NCBI GenBank assembly: GCA_023014485.1
Contig: JAJOZX010001870.1
Location: forward strand, 1 to 64,000
Source of the DNA: Bathynomus jamesi
Lineage: Eukaryota; Arthropoda; Malacostraca; Isopoda; Cirolanidae
Length of the DNA: 64,000 bases
Direction of reading: 5' to 3'
Shown: positions 32,338 through 42,018 of the stretch, piece after piece
Numbering within the stretch: the stretch's first letter is position 1
Layout: each line of letters begins with the position of its first letter
Translations under genes and position numbers: made by a program
The notes under the pieces: model-generated
What the model was told of the DNA's origin: nothing
Database searches by the model: none
The model's input: only the letters and a program-made list of their open reading frames with translations

Positions 32338-33130
32338 TTGATGACAGAACAATTTAAGGATACATTACAACACAGAGACAGTCAATACTATGTAGAGCTG
32401 CCTTGGAAAACACCTTGTCCAGAAATAATGGATAATTTGAAAGTAGCTAAGGCACATCTGTATAAAAATTACAGAAAACTAAAAAATGACAATCTTTTAG
32501 AACAATACAACAACATATTCAAAGAACAAATAGAAAGGGGCTTCATTGAAGAAGTTACTGATGAACCCTTTAAAAAACGAGGTTATCATTATTTAACACA
32601 CAGGGGAGTTTACAGAGAAGACTCATCCACAACTAAACTAATAGTAGTATACTATTGTAGTTTAAAAGATACAAATTCTGTTAGTTTAAATGATTGTCTC
32701 ATGGAAGGCTCAAATCTTGTCTCAAATCTTGTAAAAATTCTCCTTTGCTTCCGTTTAGACAATTATGCGGTACAGAGTGACGTAGAAAAAGCATTCCTCT
32801 GTATAAATTTGAAGCTTGAGTATGATAAAAATCATCTCAGGTTTTTGTGGTTTAATGATCCACATGACTTCAACAAAGGTTTCAAAACCTACAGATTTAA
32901 AGTAATTATTTTTGGAGCAAATTGCTCTCCAAGTATTCTTGCTTTAACAATTAAAAGCCACCTAAACTTATTTCAAGAGGACTTAACAGTTCAGTTTTTA
33001 AAACTGAATTTTTATGTGGACAACCTCATTGGTTCCATTGTAACTGAAGAGGAATTGCTTGAAATTTACCAAATGTCACAACCCATAATGAAGCAAGGAA
33101 ATTTTAGACTGAGAGAGTGGGTTTCTAATT
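32338..33130 (+). pseudogene. pol: BEL/Pao reverse transcriptase, interrupted by DNA transposon
   Basis: RT motifs are present: LIVVYYCSLKDTNSVSLND near 101-119, SDVEKAF at 147-153, FGANCSPSILA at 192-202 and FYVDNLIGS with YVDN at 226-229. The second catalytic Asp of YVDD is replaced by Asn, which should abolish polymerase activity. At ...REWVSN the sequence is cut by the TIR element and resumes at 38489 in register (SPKLNEQ). Confidence 0.87.
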
Positions 33131-33303
33131 TAGTCCAGGCAATTTGTAGTTAGACCTGGGCAAAATTGCTTCAGAAGCTTTCTAAACTGTTTCCAGCTCA
33201 GGAACCATTGCCGAATAACATATCCAAAATCCGACAAAATTGGACCCCGGGAACACCCCCAAAAATGAAATTCAAAATGGCGGACTGGATGTTTCCTACG
33301 AAA
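33131..33303 (+). repeat. Left terminal inverted repeat of Academ-like element
   Basis: Runs from TAGTCCAGGC to TTTCCTACGAAA. Pairs with 38306-38488. Confidence 0.85.
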
Positions 33304-33535
33304 AAAAAAAATATATAATTTACGCTTTTATTTATAGAGATACATTTGATGCTTTTTCTTTCAGTTGTAATGTTTTAAATAATTCAACAATATACAACAC
33401 AACCAGTTATTACGCAAATATAATGTTATATAGCTTTTTACAGATTTTTATAATCAATAATACAACAATTATTTTTTTCCCAGTTTCAAGTTATGTTCAT
33501 TACAGAAGTGATACCTGGTCACAAACATACAGAAA

Positions 33536-34495
33536 TTAATCCTCTTCATCACTATCATCGGATAGATTACCGGTACTTGGGTTGTTATCGCAACCACTGA
33601 TTTGGCACTCGCCACAAGCGGCTGAACAGGGCATTCCATTACGCTTGCATCCACATCTTGAAGTAGCACATTTCGTCTTGCAGGAGCAGCGGATCATGTT
33701 GAGTAGATAATTTGGAGCTGGTGGCTTGTCGCAGGCTGTAGGGTAGTAGGAATTATTCTTTACATACCAACCCCACTGTTCTGCATCGATCTTCTCTTCT
33801 GTAGACTTCCAGATTAGTATTTGAAAGTATGTGCGAAAGCTGTGGTACTTTGTGGACGCATCGGTAGGTGGCAAACGTTCGGGTGTAACAAAAGATTTAG
33901 CTGTAGCTACCTTTTCAACTAACATTCGATGACGTAGTGCGTTAGTGGATTCAAGTGTTTTGCAGTCATACAACAGAAGCATTACCTTTCTTCCAGCGGC
34001 TTCAATGTCAGAGTGTTGGCAACAATCAGAACAGAATGTATTTGCAACTGAACGGAGTTCAGCCACCTTCATCAGTGTGTCGAATGCTTTGGCTTTACCG
34101 ATCGAAAAAATTCTGGATGTGCTATCACAGCCCGTGAAAGCATGCACAAACAGGAGATACTTGCAGATGTCATTGCCTAAAAATGATTGAATGCTGAGAA
34201 TATCATACACAGGATTAGGAGATGGTCCCCGTCTTATATCGCTGCGATAGTACAACTTGAAACCACTGTCCTTGGCATGGTACAGAAGGAGAATCAGCAA
34301 GTCGGTGTCTTCCCCTATTACTGTTGTAGTTGCATTTTCTGATGAGGAAACTGCTGCACGAACGATGTCCACATCAGCATCCCCATCTGCGTTGTGAACA
34401 GTACACCCGTGCTTCTTCAACATCTCACCTACGAGGGAAATAAATGCTTGCTTGCTTGTTTTCATTAGCCAAGAAGTGTTCCTTCTGGCCAACAA
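33536..34495 (-). CDS. Transposase C-terminal open frame (nuclease core and CXC domain, 319 codons)
   Basis: It carries GEDTDLLILLLYHA, HAFTGCDSTSRIF and the CXC cluster in its last 55 residues. It overlaps the previous frame (34425-36266) by 71 bases at an AAGC repeat, so the methionine at 34495 is unlikely to be a natural start. Acidic residues expected for metal binding are present. Confidence 0.7.
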   Translation of the reverse strand: MLARRNTSWLMKTSKQAFISLVGEMLKKHGCTVHNADGDADVDIVRAAVSSSENATTTVIGEDTDLLILLLYHAKDSGFKLYYRSDIRRGPSPNPVYDILSIQSFLGNDICKYLLFVHAFTGCDSTSRIFSIGKAKAFDTLMKVAELRSVANTFCSDCCQHSDIEAAGRKVMLLLYDCKTLESTNALRHRMLVEKVATAKSFVTPERLPPTDASTKYHSFRTYFQILIWKSTEEKIDAEQWGWYVKNNSYYPTACDKPPAPNYLLNMIRCSCKTKCATSRCGCKRNGMPCSAACGECQISGCDNNPSTGNLSDDSDEED

Positions 34496-36266
34496 ACTTC
34501 ATGCTTGGACTGAGATTCACATTTCTGCTTGTCTTGGTGCTGCGTCTTCTGTGAGTCATGTCCTTGATCGTAGGAGAGCTGCTGTAGCCATCAAAAACAA
34601 TGATTGCTTTTCCATATGTTTTCAGAGTGAAATCGGCATATGAGTTGGCGATGCTGTCATATGTTTCATCTTGACGCCAGGAAACACGATGTAGTAGAAA
34701 TCCACCATCCAATACGTACTGGTCTGTGCACTGAATTTCTTGAACTTCTTCCATGCGTAAAGTGTCAGTGCATTTGATTATTGCATGAGCTAGCTGAGAC
34801 TTATCGGGTTTCCCCAAGATACTTCGTGATTCGAACAATGCAGGAGGATATGCACACAGTTCGTAACACATGACATCTTCAAGATTCATGTCTCCGCCAG
34901 TGGCAACAGTCATCATTCTCTGAAACAGTAGTGCAGGATCTACTTCTATATCTGAAGCATCAGTGATCACAACGGCAGAAGCAGATCCTAGTGTTTTCAC
35001 TTTGTCAGATCTTTTGGCAGAATATGTAAAGGCTTGTTTCCCAATCATTTTTACGACAATGTTCGTACCGATTGAATGCAATTGATGAACGTTAACTCCA
35101 GGATCAGCAGTTAGCCCTGTTACAATGTTGCAGAGACCCGAGGTAGAATGGAATGGGGATAAGGATTCCAGACGTTCAAGTACTTTCTTCATGTCATTAC
35201 TGTCCCTGATTTGTCTACTTCCCCTCATTTCCTTGTGCTGTTCACTACTTTCCAACAAAACTCTGGTGTATTCCTGCATTGCTAAGTTATAAGTGGAACA
35301 CAGAGGCATAGAAAAGAGCCACGTTGTCCTTTGGATGTCTGTAAATCCACTTCCGCGTGTCAGTCCGCCTCTGCTTTTCAGGGAACGCATTAGTACTTGT
35401 TCTATCACCAGGTCTATGCCGAGTCCGGCCCATAATCTGTCGCTTCTTCTTACGACAAACTTACCTTCCTGGAACATTTTGTTAACGGCTGGATTTTCAG
35501 AAGGCAAACTTAACATTTTCTGCAGGTACAGGTATATCGATTTCAGGTAATTGTGATGTCCGGCTGCTGCAATTATGGGGATGGTCTCCAGCATAGCTTG
35601 CAAGTGCAAATCCCACGAGCCGGTTCTGTCTGCTGTTATCAAGGAACGTGCAATGTTGATCATTCGCTGATATTCCAACCAGAGTTGACTTGTTTGCGAA
35701 GTAGATTGTAGGTCAGTTTTCTTCGCATCCAAAGTGGTAGCAATCTGAGACAATGCATTCGAAGATTCCACATCCTCAACTGATTGTTTGGCGGTCATAA
35801 CATCGTCGAGCAGGTCACAAGCTTCCTTATGGAGGTCATGAGGAATTCCATCTTCATTACGAGGGAAAACGTCTGCGACTAGTAAGGTACTAAGAGCTGC
35901 ATCTACTATCATATGACCACGTATCGCTCTTGAAACAGCTTTTCCAGACATCATGTGTTGCACGGCATTTGGTCCGTATATTTCTTGAAGTACTTCAGAC
36001 AATCCTGAACCATTCATAAGAGTACCGACTGCTCCCAAAAGATTCATCAGAGTGTGAAATGATCCCAGCATTAAAACAATGTCCTGCAGATCTCTCTGTT
36101 CATTGATGATTTGGGAAGCTTTCCAGAACAAAGGCTGATCAAAGGTAATAATGCATGGGACTTTTTGATCGCGTGCTATCTTGCTCAAATATAGTAATGT
36201 CGAAAATATGCAGGTCATGTCAGTTGGCGACATATCTATGATGGGAAGGAACGTGATCGACGCCAC
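34425..36266 (-). CDS. Transposase central open frame (613 codons)
   Basis: Continuous with the upstream piece 36303-37271 in the same frame apart from the TAG at 36303-36305. It includes TFDQPLFWKA and GSFHTLMNLLGAVG, segments I recognise from a widespread family of uncharacterised animal proteins with the same C-terminus. No known catalytic motif appears before the FEN1-like region at its end (FDGYSSSPT). Confidence 0.7.
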   Translation of the reverse strand: MASITFLPIIDMSPTDMTCIFSTLLYLSKIARDQKVPCIITFDQPLFWKASQIINEQRDLQDIVLMLGSFHTLMNLLGAVGTLMNGSGLSEVLQEIYGPNAVQHMMSGKAVSRAIRGHMIVDAALSTLLVADVFPRNEDGIPHDLHKEACDLLDDVMTAKQSVEDVESSNALSQIATTLDAKKTDLQSTSQTSQLWLEYQRMINIARSLITADRTGSWDLHLQAMLETIPIIAAAGHHNYLKSIYLYLQKMLSLPSENPAVNKMFQEGKFVVRRSDRLWAGLGIDLVIEQVLMRSLKSRGGLTRGSGFTDIQRTTWLFSMPLCSTYNLAMQEYTRVLLESSEQHKEMRGSRQIRDSNDMKKVLERLESLSPFHSTSGLCNIVTGLTADPGVNVHQLHSIGTNIVVKMIGKQAFTYSAKRSDKVKTLGSASAVVITDASDIEVDPALLFQRMMTVATGGDMNLEDVMCYELCAYPPALFESRSILGKPDKSQLAHAIIKCTDTLRMEEVQEIQCTDQYVLDGGFLLHRVSWRQDETYDSIANSYADFTLKTYGKAIIVFDGYSSSPTIKDMTHRRRSTKTSRNVNLSPSMKFVGQKEHFLANENKQASIYFPRR

Positions 36267-36302
36267 ACCTGGATGTGAGACACTTGATCCACCGTGAATT
36301 GC

Positions 36303-37271
36303 CTACATTGTTCCGGACCAACTTGGACCTGATCTTTCTGCTGAAGATATCTGCCAGAGAAGACTAAGTCGACTTATGGTGGCAGTGGGTACTGGAAGTT
36401 CGCGGAATGAGATGTCCCTCAACATGCTTCTCGCGTGTCTATATTCCCTAATGTCAACGGTTGCAATCTTCTTAATGTCATTGTCACCAACATTACGCCT
36501 GTGAATAGAAGGGTGGATCTTGATCTTCGGAGTTATTGCGGCAATCATACCCATTCCATGAAAGGTATTCTTCCCATCCAAAGTGCAGACATCATGATCG
36601 ACGTTATCTGCTGCTAGAAGGACTGCAGTGTTTTCATCAACAGTAAAAGAGCCAGACCCACTTGCCAGCGCCGCGTTTCTTTCGAATCTTGTTACTTCTG
36701 CATACGACGAACAGTAACCCAGCTGATGGAGAACGTCAATAAGGTACCTTGACCTAAAGTTATGGTGTAGCTGAACCGACAAACCGATCTGTAGTGGACA
36801 TAGTAATCCTCTAGGACGGGTTGCTTGCATAATGCTCTGCCCAATTGCACCTATTTTTCTTGAAGCATCCTGTCCCGCAAATGCTTTTGATAATAGCAAT
36901 TTCAGACTGTTGGGAATGTAATCAAGAGCACTTTCTGCAGTGATGTCATTTGGAGATGGATACACATCTTTTCTAGGCGAGTCGACAGACTTGATATCAC
37001 TTCTGATTATTTTTGCAGCAGCTTCTACTAGGTAAATCTTCTGTAGCTCTATATCTATATCACATTCTTTCGACTTTTTGTGATAATCTATAAGAATTTC
37101 ATTAGCTGTCTCTCGTAGTGTTACTACATCTGCCTTCCCACTTTCACCTGATATTATGATCTTGTCTCCGTAACGTTCTAAAAGCTTTCTCTTCATGTGC
37201 CTGCGTTCGTAGACAGAGCTCTGACTTCCTTGAAGATATTCCTCCATTTTGGAAATTAGGTCTCCAATCAA
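36303..37271 (-). CDS. Transposase N-central open frame (322 codons)
   Basis: Open frame from the TTG codon at 37271; the same frame is open upstream to about 37500 without a methionine (segments CLYHHTCSVNFRSGKN and KKGRPTNEEQHQAFLQTCAYLEE). It contains no recognised enzyme motif and ends at the TAG noted above. Confidence 0.65.
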   Translation of the reverse strand: MIGDLISKMEEYLQGSQSSVYERRHMKRKLLERYGDKIIISGESGKADVVTLRETANEILIDYHKKSKECDIDIELQKIYLVEAAAKIIRSDIKSVDSPRKDVYPSPNDITAESALDYIPNSLKLLLSKAFAGQDASRKIGAIGQSIMQATRPRGLLCPLQIGLSVQLHHNFRSRYLIDVLHQLGYCSSYAEVTRFERNAALASGSGSFTVDENTAVLLAADNVDHDVCTLDGKNTFHGMGMIAAITPKIKIHPSIHRRNVGDNDIKKIATVDIREYRHARSMLRDISFRELPVPTATISRLSLLWQISSAERSGPSWSGTM

Positions 37272-38305
37272 CAGTTGCTCATCATCATTCTCTTCCAGGT
37301 AAGCACAGGTCTGAAGGAATGCTTGGTGTTGTTCTTCATTAGTTGGTCTCCCTTTCTTCGAATCATGATCGTCGGAGGAGTATGCGCGAGGAATGTTTTT
37401 TCCACTTCGAAAATTTACGCTGCAGGTGTGATGGTAGAGACAATCTGCAGCAGGAAGATCACGAAGATAATACTCCAGACGGCCTTTTACATTAAACGAC
37501 CATTCATCGCAGCGGCTTTCACAGCACCTTTTTGGTTTCGGAGAACTCTGTAGTTCTTATTTTGACATGCTCTGATTTTGGTTTGTGTTTGGAAAAAAAG
37601 TCCACAAAGGTATCACAAAACAAACAGTGAGTAGCACTGGAAAATGCGTATTCATGAAAACGAGCACTTTTCCTTGGTATTGCCTCGGCTGCGGTCTGTC
37701 GCTTCTTTATTTCAATGGTCTTTTTCCGTAAACCTTTTCCTACATACAACGTGAACACTTATTCCAGCTGTTGCAACAACATCGCTTCCACGGCTGCGGC
37801 TGGATGCATTTATACCATCTGCTCCTTTTTGCGAGATGTGAACCACTTCCTGTCCGCTGTCCAATTTCTCCTTACAAATCACGCACAATTCTTCAGGGGT
37901 CTGCATTCTTGAAGGCGGACGCACACCGAGTCAGCCGTACACCGAGTCAGTCTGAAACAGAAAACACAAATTAATAAACTGTGTTGCAGTATTTAAAAGG
38001 AGTACATAATAACAGTTTTAAAGAAAATGACAAGCACAAATACGCAGATTTGATAGTGGGTAGTAGGAATTAAAGAGTTGTATATAATATAAGTTTATAA
38101 AGATGTAGCAATGTCCATTCTCACATACACTCCATACAGTATATTTTATTTACATTACGTGACGTCATAGTTTAATACTAGCCGCCTAATACAATTTTTA
38201 GTGTCATATAGGTTAATTTAGAAACGAAAATGTGTTTTAAAACATTTTACTGATAAAGAAAAACGTCATAACTCTCTCTACAAAGCGAAATTAAAATTTA
38301 TTGTA

Positions 38306-38488
38306 TTTCGTAGGAAACTGCCAGTCCGCCATTTTGAATTTCATTTTTGGGGGTGTTCCCGGGGCCCAATTTTGTCGGATTTTGGATATGTTATTCTGCA
38401 ATGGTTCCTGAGCTGGAAACAGTTTAGAAAGCTTCTGAAGCAATTTTGCCCAGGTTGAAGCTATTTTTGCTCTAGATTGCCTGGACTA
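38306..38488 (-). repeat. Right terminal inverted repeat of Academ-like element
   Basis: Inverted copy of 33131-33303 with a spacer about ten bases longer after the outermost 13 bases and only a few substitutions. Confidence 0.85.
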
Positions 38489-39136
38489 ATTCTCCTAAAT
38501 TAAATGAACAAATAACAAAAGACAACAATGGGAACATTGAACCAAACAATTACACAAAAACACTTGGAATGCTTTGGTTTTTAAAACAGAATTCCGAACA
38601 CAATGACACTCTTTGCACAAAGAGTTATAACTTAAATCCAAATACCAATACAAAAAGACAAGTGCTTTCAGAATCATCCAAAATTTTTTACCCCATTGGA
38701 TTATATTTACCAGCAACCATAAGATCCAAAATCCTTTCGCTAGACTTATGGAAAAAGAAAATTGATTGGGATGAACCACTTTCAGTGGAAGACCAACTTC
38801 ATTGGAAAAAATTGGCCACAGACTTAAACAAAGTTCAAAACATCTATGTACCAAGATGTGCTGGTTACAGATTGGAACCTCAAACACTACACATTTTTAC
38901 AGATGCCAGCACACAAGCTTACGGGTGTTGTGAAAATGAAAGTAACTTCGTTTATTCAAAGGCAAAAGTGGCACCCTTAAACCAAAAAAAAACTACTACA
39001 ACTTGAATTATTGGCTGTCTCATTGGGAGTCAAAACAGCAGACTTTCTCTCACAAGTGTATAAAGAAGTTAACATAACAGACATTTACTTATGGACAGAC
39101 AGTCAAATTTGTCTAACACGGGTGACCAACACAACA
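38489..39136 (+). pseudogene. pol: BEL/Pao RT end and RNase H, first part
   Basis: Resumes the protein cut at 33130. The 38569-39006 frame includes a Pao-type connection region (KIFYPIGLYLPATIRSKIL) and the RNase H start FTDASTQAYG. A frame change in the A run near 38990 is followed by LELLAVSLGVKTADFL and WTDSQI. It is then cut at 39137 by the foldback element. Confidence 0.82.
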
Positions 39137-39789
39137 CGGTGTCCGGACAACTGCCCCCTGGACAACCGCCCCCCGGACAATTGCCCCCCGACAACCGCCC
39201 CCCGGACAATTGCCCCGTAGGACAATCGCCCCCCGGATTATTGCCCCCCCCATAAGTAAATAAAAATTAAATAGAAATTAAATTTACGTTTAAAAAATGG
39301 CAAGCTACGTAAAACAATATTTAACAACATTATTGCCAATTCTTGCTTAATTTTGCTTGTAGCCTGAAAAAAAAATTATATTTAAAAAGTTAGCAATATT
39401 TAACAAAAAAAATTCCAATTATTGCTTACTTATTTATAATAAAATTATGAAGTTTAGCTACTTAATTTTATTTAAACAGTTGGCAAGACTTATTGTATTT
39501 CATATTACTATGGATTAATTAATTATATTTAAACAGTTGGCAATACTTATTGAAAGGTCGTTTTGAAAGTCATAGTTGGTTAGGTTAGGTTAGGCTAGGT
39601 TAGGTTAGGTTAGGTTAGGTTTGTTTTTTATAAATATTAATAAATTTAATTCCTATTTAATTTTTATTTACTTATGGGGGGCAATAATCCGGGGGGCGAT
39701 TGTCCTACGGGGGCAGTTGTCCGGGGGGCGGTTGTCGGGGGGCAATTGTCCGGGGGGCGGTTGTCCGTGGGGCAGTTGTCCTAGCACCG
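39137..39789. mobile_element. Foldback/MITE-like element with GC-rich subterminal repeats and a TTAGG core
   Basis: Ends are CGGTGTCCGGACAACTGCC and its inverted partner, forming arms of about 150 bases (39137-39285 and 39640-39789). The arms are built from repeated GGACAATTGCCCCCC-like and GGACAACCGCCCCCC-like units, and the loop is AT-rich. The target ACCAACACA is present on both sides (39125-39133 and 39790-39798), 9 bases, with three extra bases on the left. The core has (GGTTA)n at 39578-39621. It has no coding capacity; short open frames across the arms are artefacts. A 9-base duplication suggests a Mutator-type mobiliser, which is inference. Confidence 0.8.
39578..39621 (+). repeat. 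(TTAGG)n interstitial telomere-like repeat
   Basis: Nine tandem pentamers of GGTTA, one of them changed to GGCTA. TTAGG is the telomeric repeat of most arthropods (knowledge). Here it lies in the loop of the foldback element. Confidence 0.9.
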
Positions 39790-40251
39790 ACCAACACAGA
39801 TACAACTTCTTGCAAAAACATATTTGTGAAGAACAGACTAACAGATATCAAAACTGCAAACACATCCCTTGGTATTAAATTTAGGTACATACAAACAAAA
39901 CAGAATCCTGCAGACTTTTTGACAAGAGGGCTCTCTCTTACAAACTGTTGAAAACAAATAAAATTTGGTATGAAGGGCCTGAATGGCTAACATGTGAGGA
40001 TCTTTGGCCAGCCAAAGTAGTTAACCTCACACTCAACTCTACAACAACTGAAAAGATCACTGAGGACAAACCTATTTTTTACTATAAACATTATTCAGAC
40101 CTCAACAAACTCTTGAGAATTACAGTCTATTGCTGCAAGTTTGTCAATAGCTACCTTCTCAAACACTGTCCTCAGAAGGCCTTTTCTAACTTAACAGAAA
40201 CCAACAAAAAACTGGCTCAAACAGATACAAGCTTCAGAATTTGACAAAGAG
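39790..40251 (+). pseudogene. pol: BEL/Pao RNase H end and linker
   Basis: Homology continues with NTDTTSCKNIFVKNRLTDIK and FRYIQTKQNPADFLTRG (the conserved ADxxSRG-like end of the RNase H region). It shifts frame near 39945 into LLKTNKIWYEGPEWL (the GPxWL segment of Pao elements) and ends at a stop near 40244. Confidence 0.8.
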
Positions 40252-41196
40252 TTGAAGTATCTTAGGTCCAGTAACGCATTAAACAAAGGAATTCCTTCAC
40301 TTGTCATGGATTTAAATCTGTACCTGGATACAGGGGGTCTGATAAGGTGTAAAGGAAGGCTTAACAAGTCAACTTTGACTTACAACTCTAAGCACCCAAT
40401 TCTTCTTCCGAGGAGGAATCACTTCACAAATCTCATCATCAGGGATACCCACAACAAAATACACCACATGGGGGTCCCACAAACCCTGACGGAGCTGAGA
40501 AAAACTTACTGGCTACCAAAGGGTAGAACTGAAACAAAGAAAATTTTAAACACATGCATTCCTTGTAAACGTATCCATTCACGACCCTTTAAGACCCCAA
40601 GCCCTCCAGACCTACCTGTGGAACGAGTAACATTTACTCGGCCATTTGAAACCACGGGTATTGACTACACTGGAGCGGTGAATGAGAGTTTTGGAGATAA
40701 AATGGATTCAAAGGAATACAGTGTACAGTACATTGTACTCTTCACTTGTGCTGCCACACGTGCCATATGTCTAGACATAGTAGAAGATCTGCCAGCAGAA
40801 GCTTTTATTGCTGCTTTCAGACGATTTTGTGCACACAATTCTGTACCCAAAACTATATGGTCAGACAATGCCACATACTTCAAATCTGGTGAAAGAATTA
40901 TTCATCAGATTTGTGACAGTGAAACAGTACAAACTCATTTAATCAAACACAATATAACCTGGAAGTACATTCCTGTTAATACAGTTAATACACCATGGTA
41001 TGGTTCCATTTTGGAAAGAAACATACAGACTGTAAAGAATTGCCTTAAAAAGACTATTGGAACCAAACACCTACAACTTTTTGAACTCATGACTATTCTG
41101 TCAGAAATTGAAAACGTTGTCAACAACAGACCATTAAGTTACAGTACGTGGGAGATGGTATTAATGAGCCAGAACCTCTCACACCAAACCACCTAA
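40252..41196 (+). CDS. pol: BEL/Pao integrase
   Basis: The 314-codon frame holds the HHCC finger (HNKIHHMG near 68-74 and CIPCKR near 102-107) and the DDE core: D138 in GIDYTGAV, D205 in WSDNATYF and E255 in SILERNIQT. It ends with VVNNRPLSY, a conserved Pao segment. A frame change near 41140 follows. The catalytic triad is intact even though the RT is mutated. Confidence 0.9.
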   Translation: MKYLRSSNALNKGIPSLVMDLNLYLDTGGLIRCKGRLNKSTLTYNSKHPILLPRRNHFTNLIIRDTHNKIHHMGVPQTLTELRKTYWLPKGRTETKKILNTCIPCKRIHSRPFKTPSPPDLPVERVTFTRPFETTGIDYTGAVNESFGDKMDSKEYSVQYIVLFTCAATRAICLDIVEDLPAEAFIAAFRRFCAHNSVPKTIWSDNATYFKSGERIIHQICDSETVQTHLIKHNITWKYIPVNTVNTPWYGSILERNIQTVKNCLKKTIGTKHLQLFELMTILSEIENVVNNRPLSYSTWEMVLMSQNLSHQTT

Positions 41197-41745
41197 TTAA
41201 GGGAGAAACAGTAAACATGTTACCAGAATCTGAACATAACAGTACAGAGGATCCACATTGGGTAATAGGACAAAAAGAACTCAACACAAAATACCAACAT
41301 TTGACACAAATCAAAACTCAGTTTATAACAAAATGGAGAGAAGAATACTTAACAAGTCTTAGAGAAAGACAAACAATTAACAAAACAAAATTGGAATGAT
41401 TCAGTCAAAATTGAGGACATTGTGTTGATACATGACAAGACACCAAGACAACATTGGTCAATGGGAAAAGTCTTGGAACTCAAAACTGGTGAAGACGAAA
41501 TTACCAGGATTGTAAAACTGAAAACAGCAACTGGTGAAACCACCAGAGATATCACGTTACTATATCCTTTGGAGTGTGGGGCTAAGTTAGAACCATTACC
41601 CCAAAGGATGGATCAGGGTACTATTGGGGAGGAATCTCTCAATGTACCTGATGTAACTCAGACTAAACCAGACAGGCCTCAAAGAAAGACTGCTTTGAAA
41701 GCCAGAAAACTTTTACAAGAAAAAATTAAGACTGGTGGCTTATAA
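41148..41745 (+). pseudogene. pol: BEL/Pao integrase C-terminal domain (DUF5641-like)
   Basis: Two frames, 41148-41399 (LTPNHLIKG...KWREEYLTSLRER) and 41422-41745 (MLIHDKTPRQHWSMGKVLEL...LYPLE), together match the C-terminal domain that closes Pao polyproteins. They are separated by a TGA near 41397. The final stop is at 41743-41745. Confidence 0.83.
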
Positions 41746-42018
41746 ACCTTACACAAATTGAGCAGAGTTAAAATGCTTAATAACTTCACTTTAATTCCAT
41801 AAATTTCCTATACCTAAGGGGAGTCAAACTGATTGACATAACTTTAACTAAACTTGAGAAGTTAGCCGCTTGAACTTTTATATTTAAATAGGTCTTGAGC
41901 AACATTTCTCTTCCTAAATTCCTACTTCATTCTTTTTAATCCATTTCACGTGGTTTAAAACACACTGTCAAAAAATTTGATCTATAACACAAATTTTTCT
42001 CCGGCCCGCCAGAGTATA
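41746..42018 (+). other. BEL/Pao 3' untranslated region
   Basis: 273 AT-rich bases between the last stop and the 3' LTR, without open frames. No clear purine tract is seen directly before the LTR (the flank reads GCCAGAGTATA), so the polypurine tract is weak or mutated. Confidence 0.65.

Larger units (their letters stand above)
33536..37924 (-). pseudogene. Academ-like transposase: N-terminal zinc finger, helical body, XPG/FEN1-like nuclease, CXC domain
   Basis: About 1,460 codons, in four lesion-separated pieces. The N-terminus (from 37924) has CVICKEKL...VVHISQKGADGIN...VHVVCRKRFTEK and HCLFC, a Cys/His domain. The body spans 34425-37500. Near its end IIVFDGYSSSPTIKDMTHRRR resembles the FEN1/XPG N-region, and GDADVDIVRAA with IGEDTDLLILLLYHA resembles the XPG internal acidic region. 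The C-terminus holds a Tesmin/TSO1-type CXC cluster (CSCKTKC...CGCKRNGMPC) and an acidic tail. Lesions: frame changes near 37720 and 37530, an in-frame TAG at 36303-36305, and an extra AAGC unit near 34450. Confidence 0.75.
33131..38488 (-). mobile_element. Academ-like TIR DNA transposon (5.36 kb) nested in BEL/Pao
   Basis: Both ends read TAGTCCAGGCAAT inward, followed after a short unequal spacer by a near-identical arm of about 150 bases (33131-33303 and 38306-38488). A 3-base target duplication ATT flanks it (33128-33130 and 38489-38491), and its removal restores the BEL reading frame. It encodes one large protein on the minus strand with an XPG/FEN1-like nuclease region. A 3-bp duplication plus an XPG nuclease fits the Academ superfamily (knowledge); the class assignment is inference. 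Confidence 0.8.

Noticed and set aside
33536..36266. Large open frames considered as a host gene with a Tesmin/CXC domain
   Set aside because: They lie between matching inverted repeats with a target duplication inside a retrotransposon, and contain a stop and frame breaks.
36435..36617. Plus-strand short frames opposite the transposase
   Set aside because: Antisense shadows without any domain or supporting context.
39578..39621. TTAGG run as a true telomere
   Set aside because: Only 44 bases long and located in the loop of a foldback element, with BEL coding sequence on both sides.
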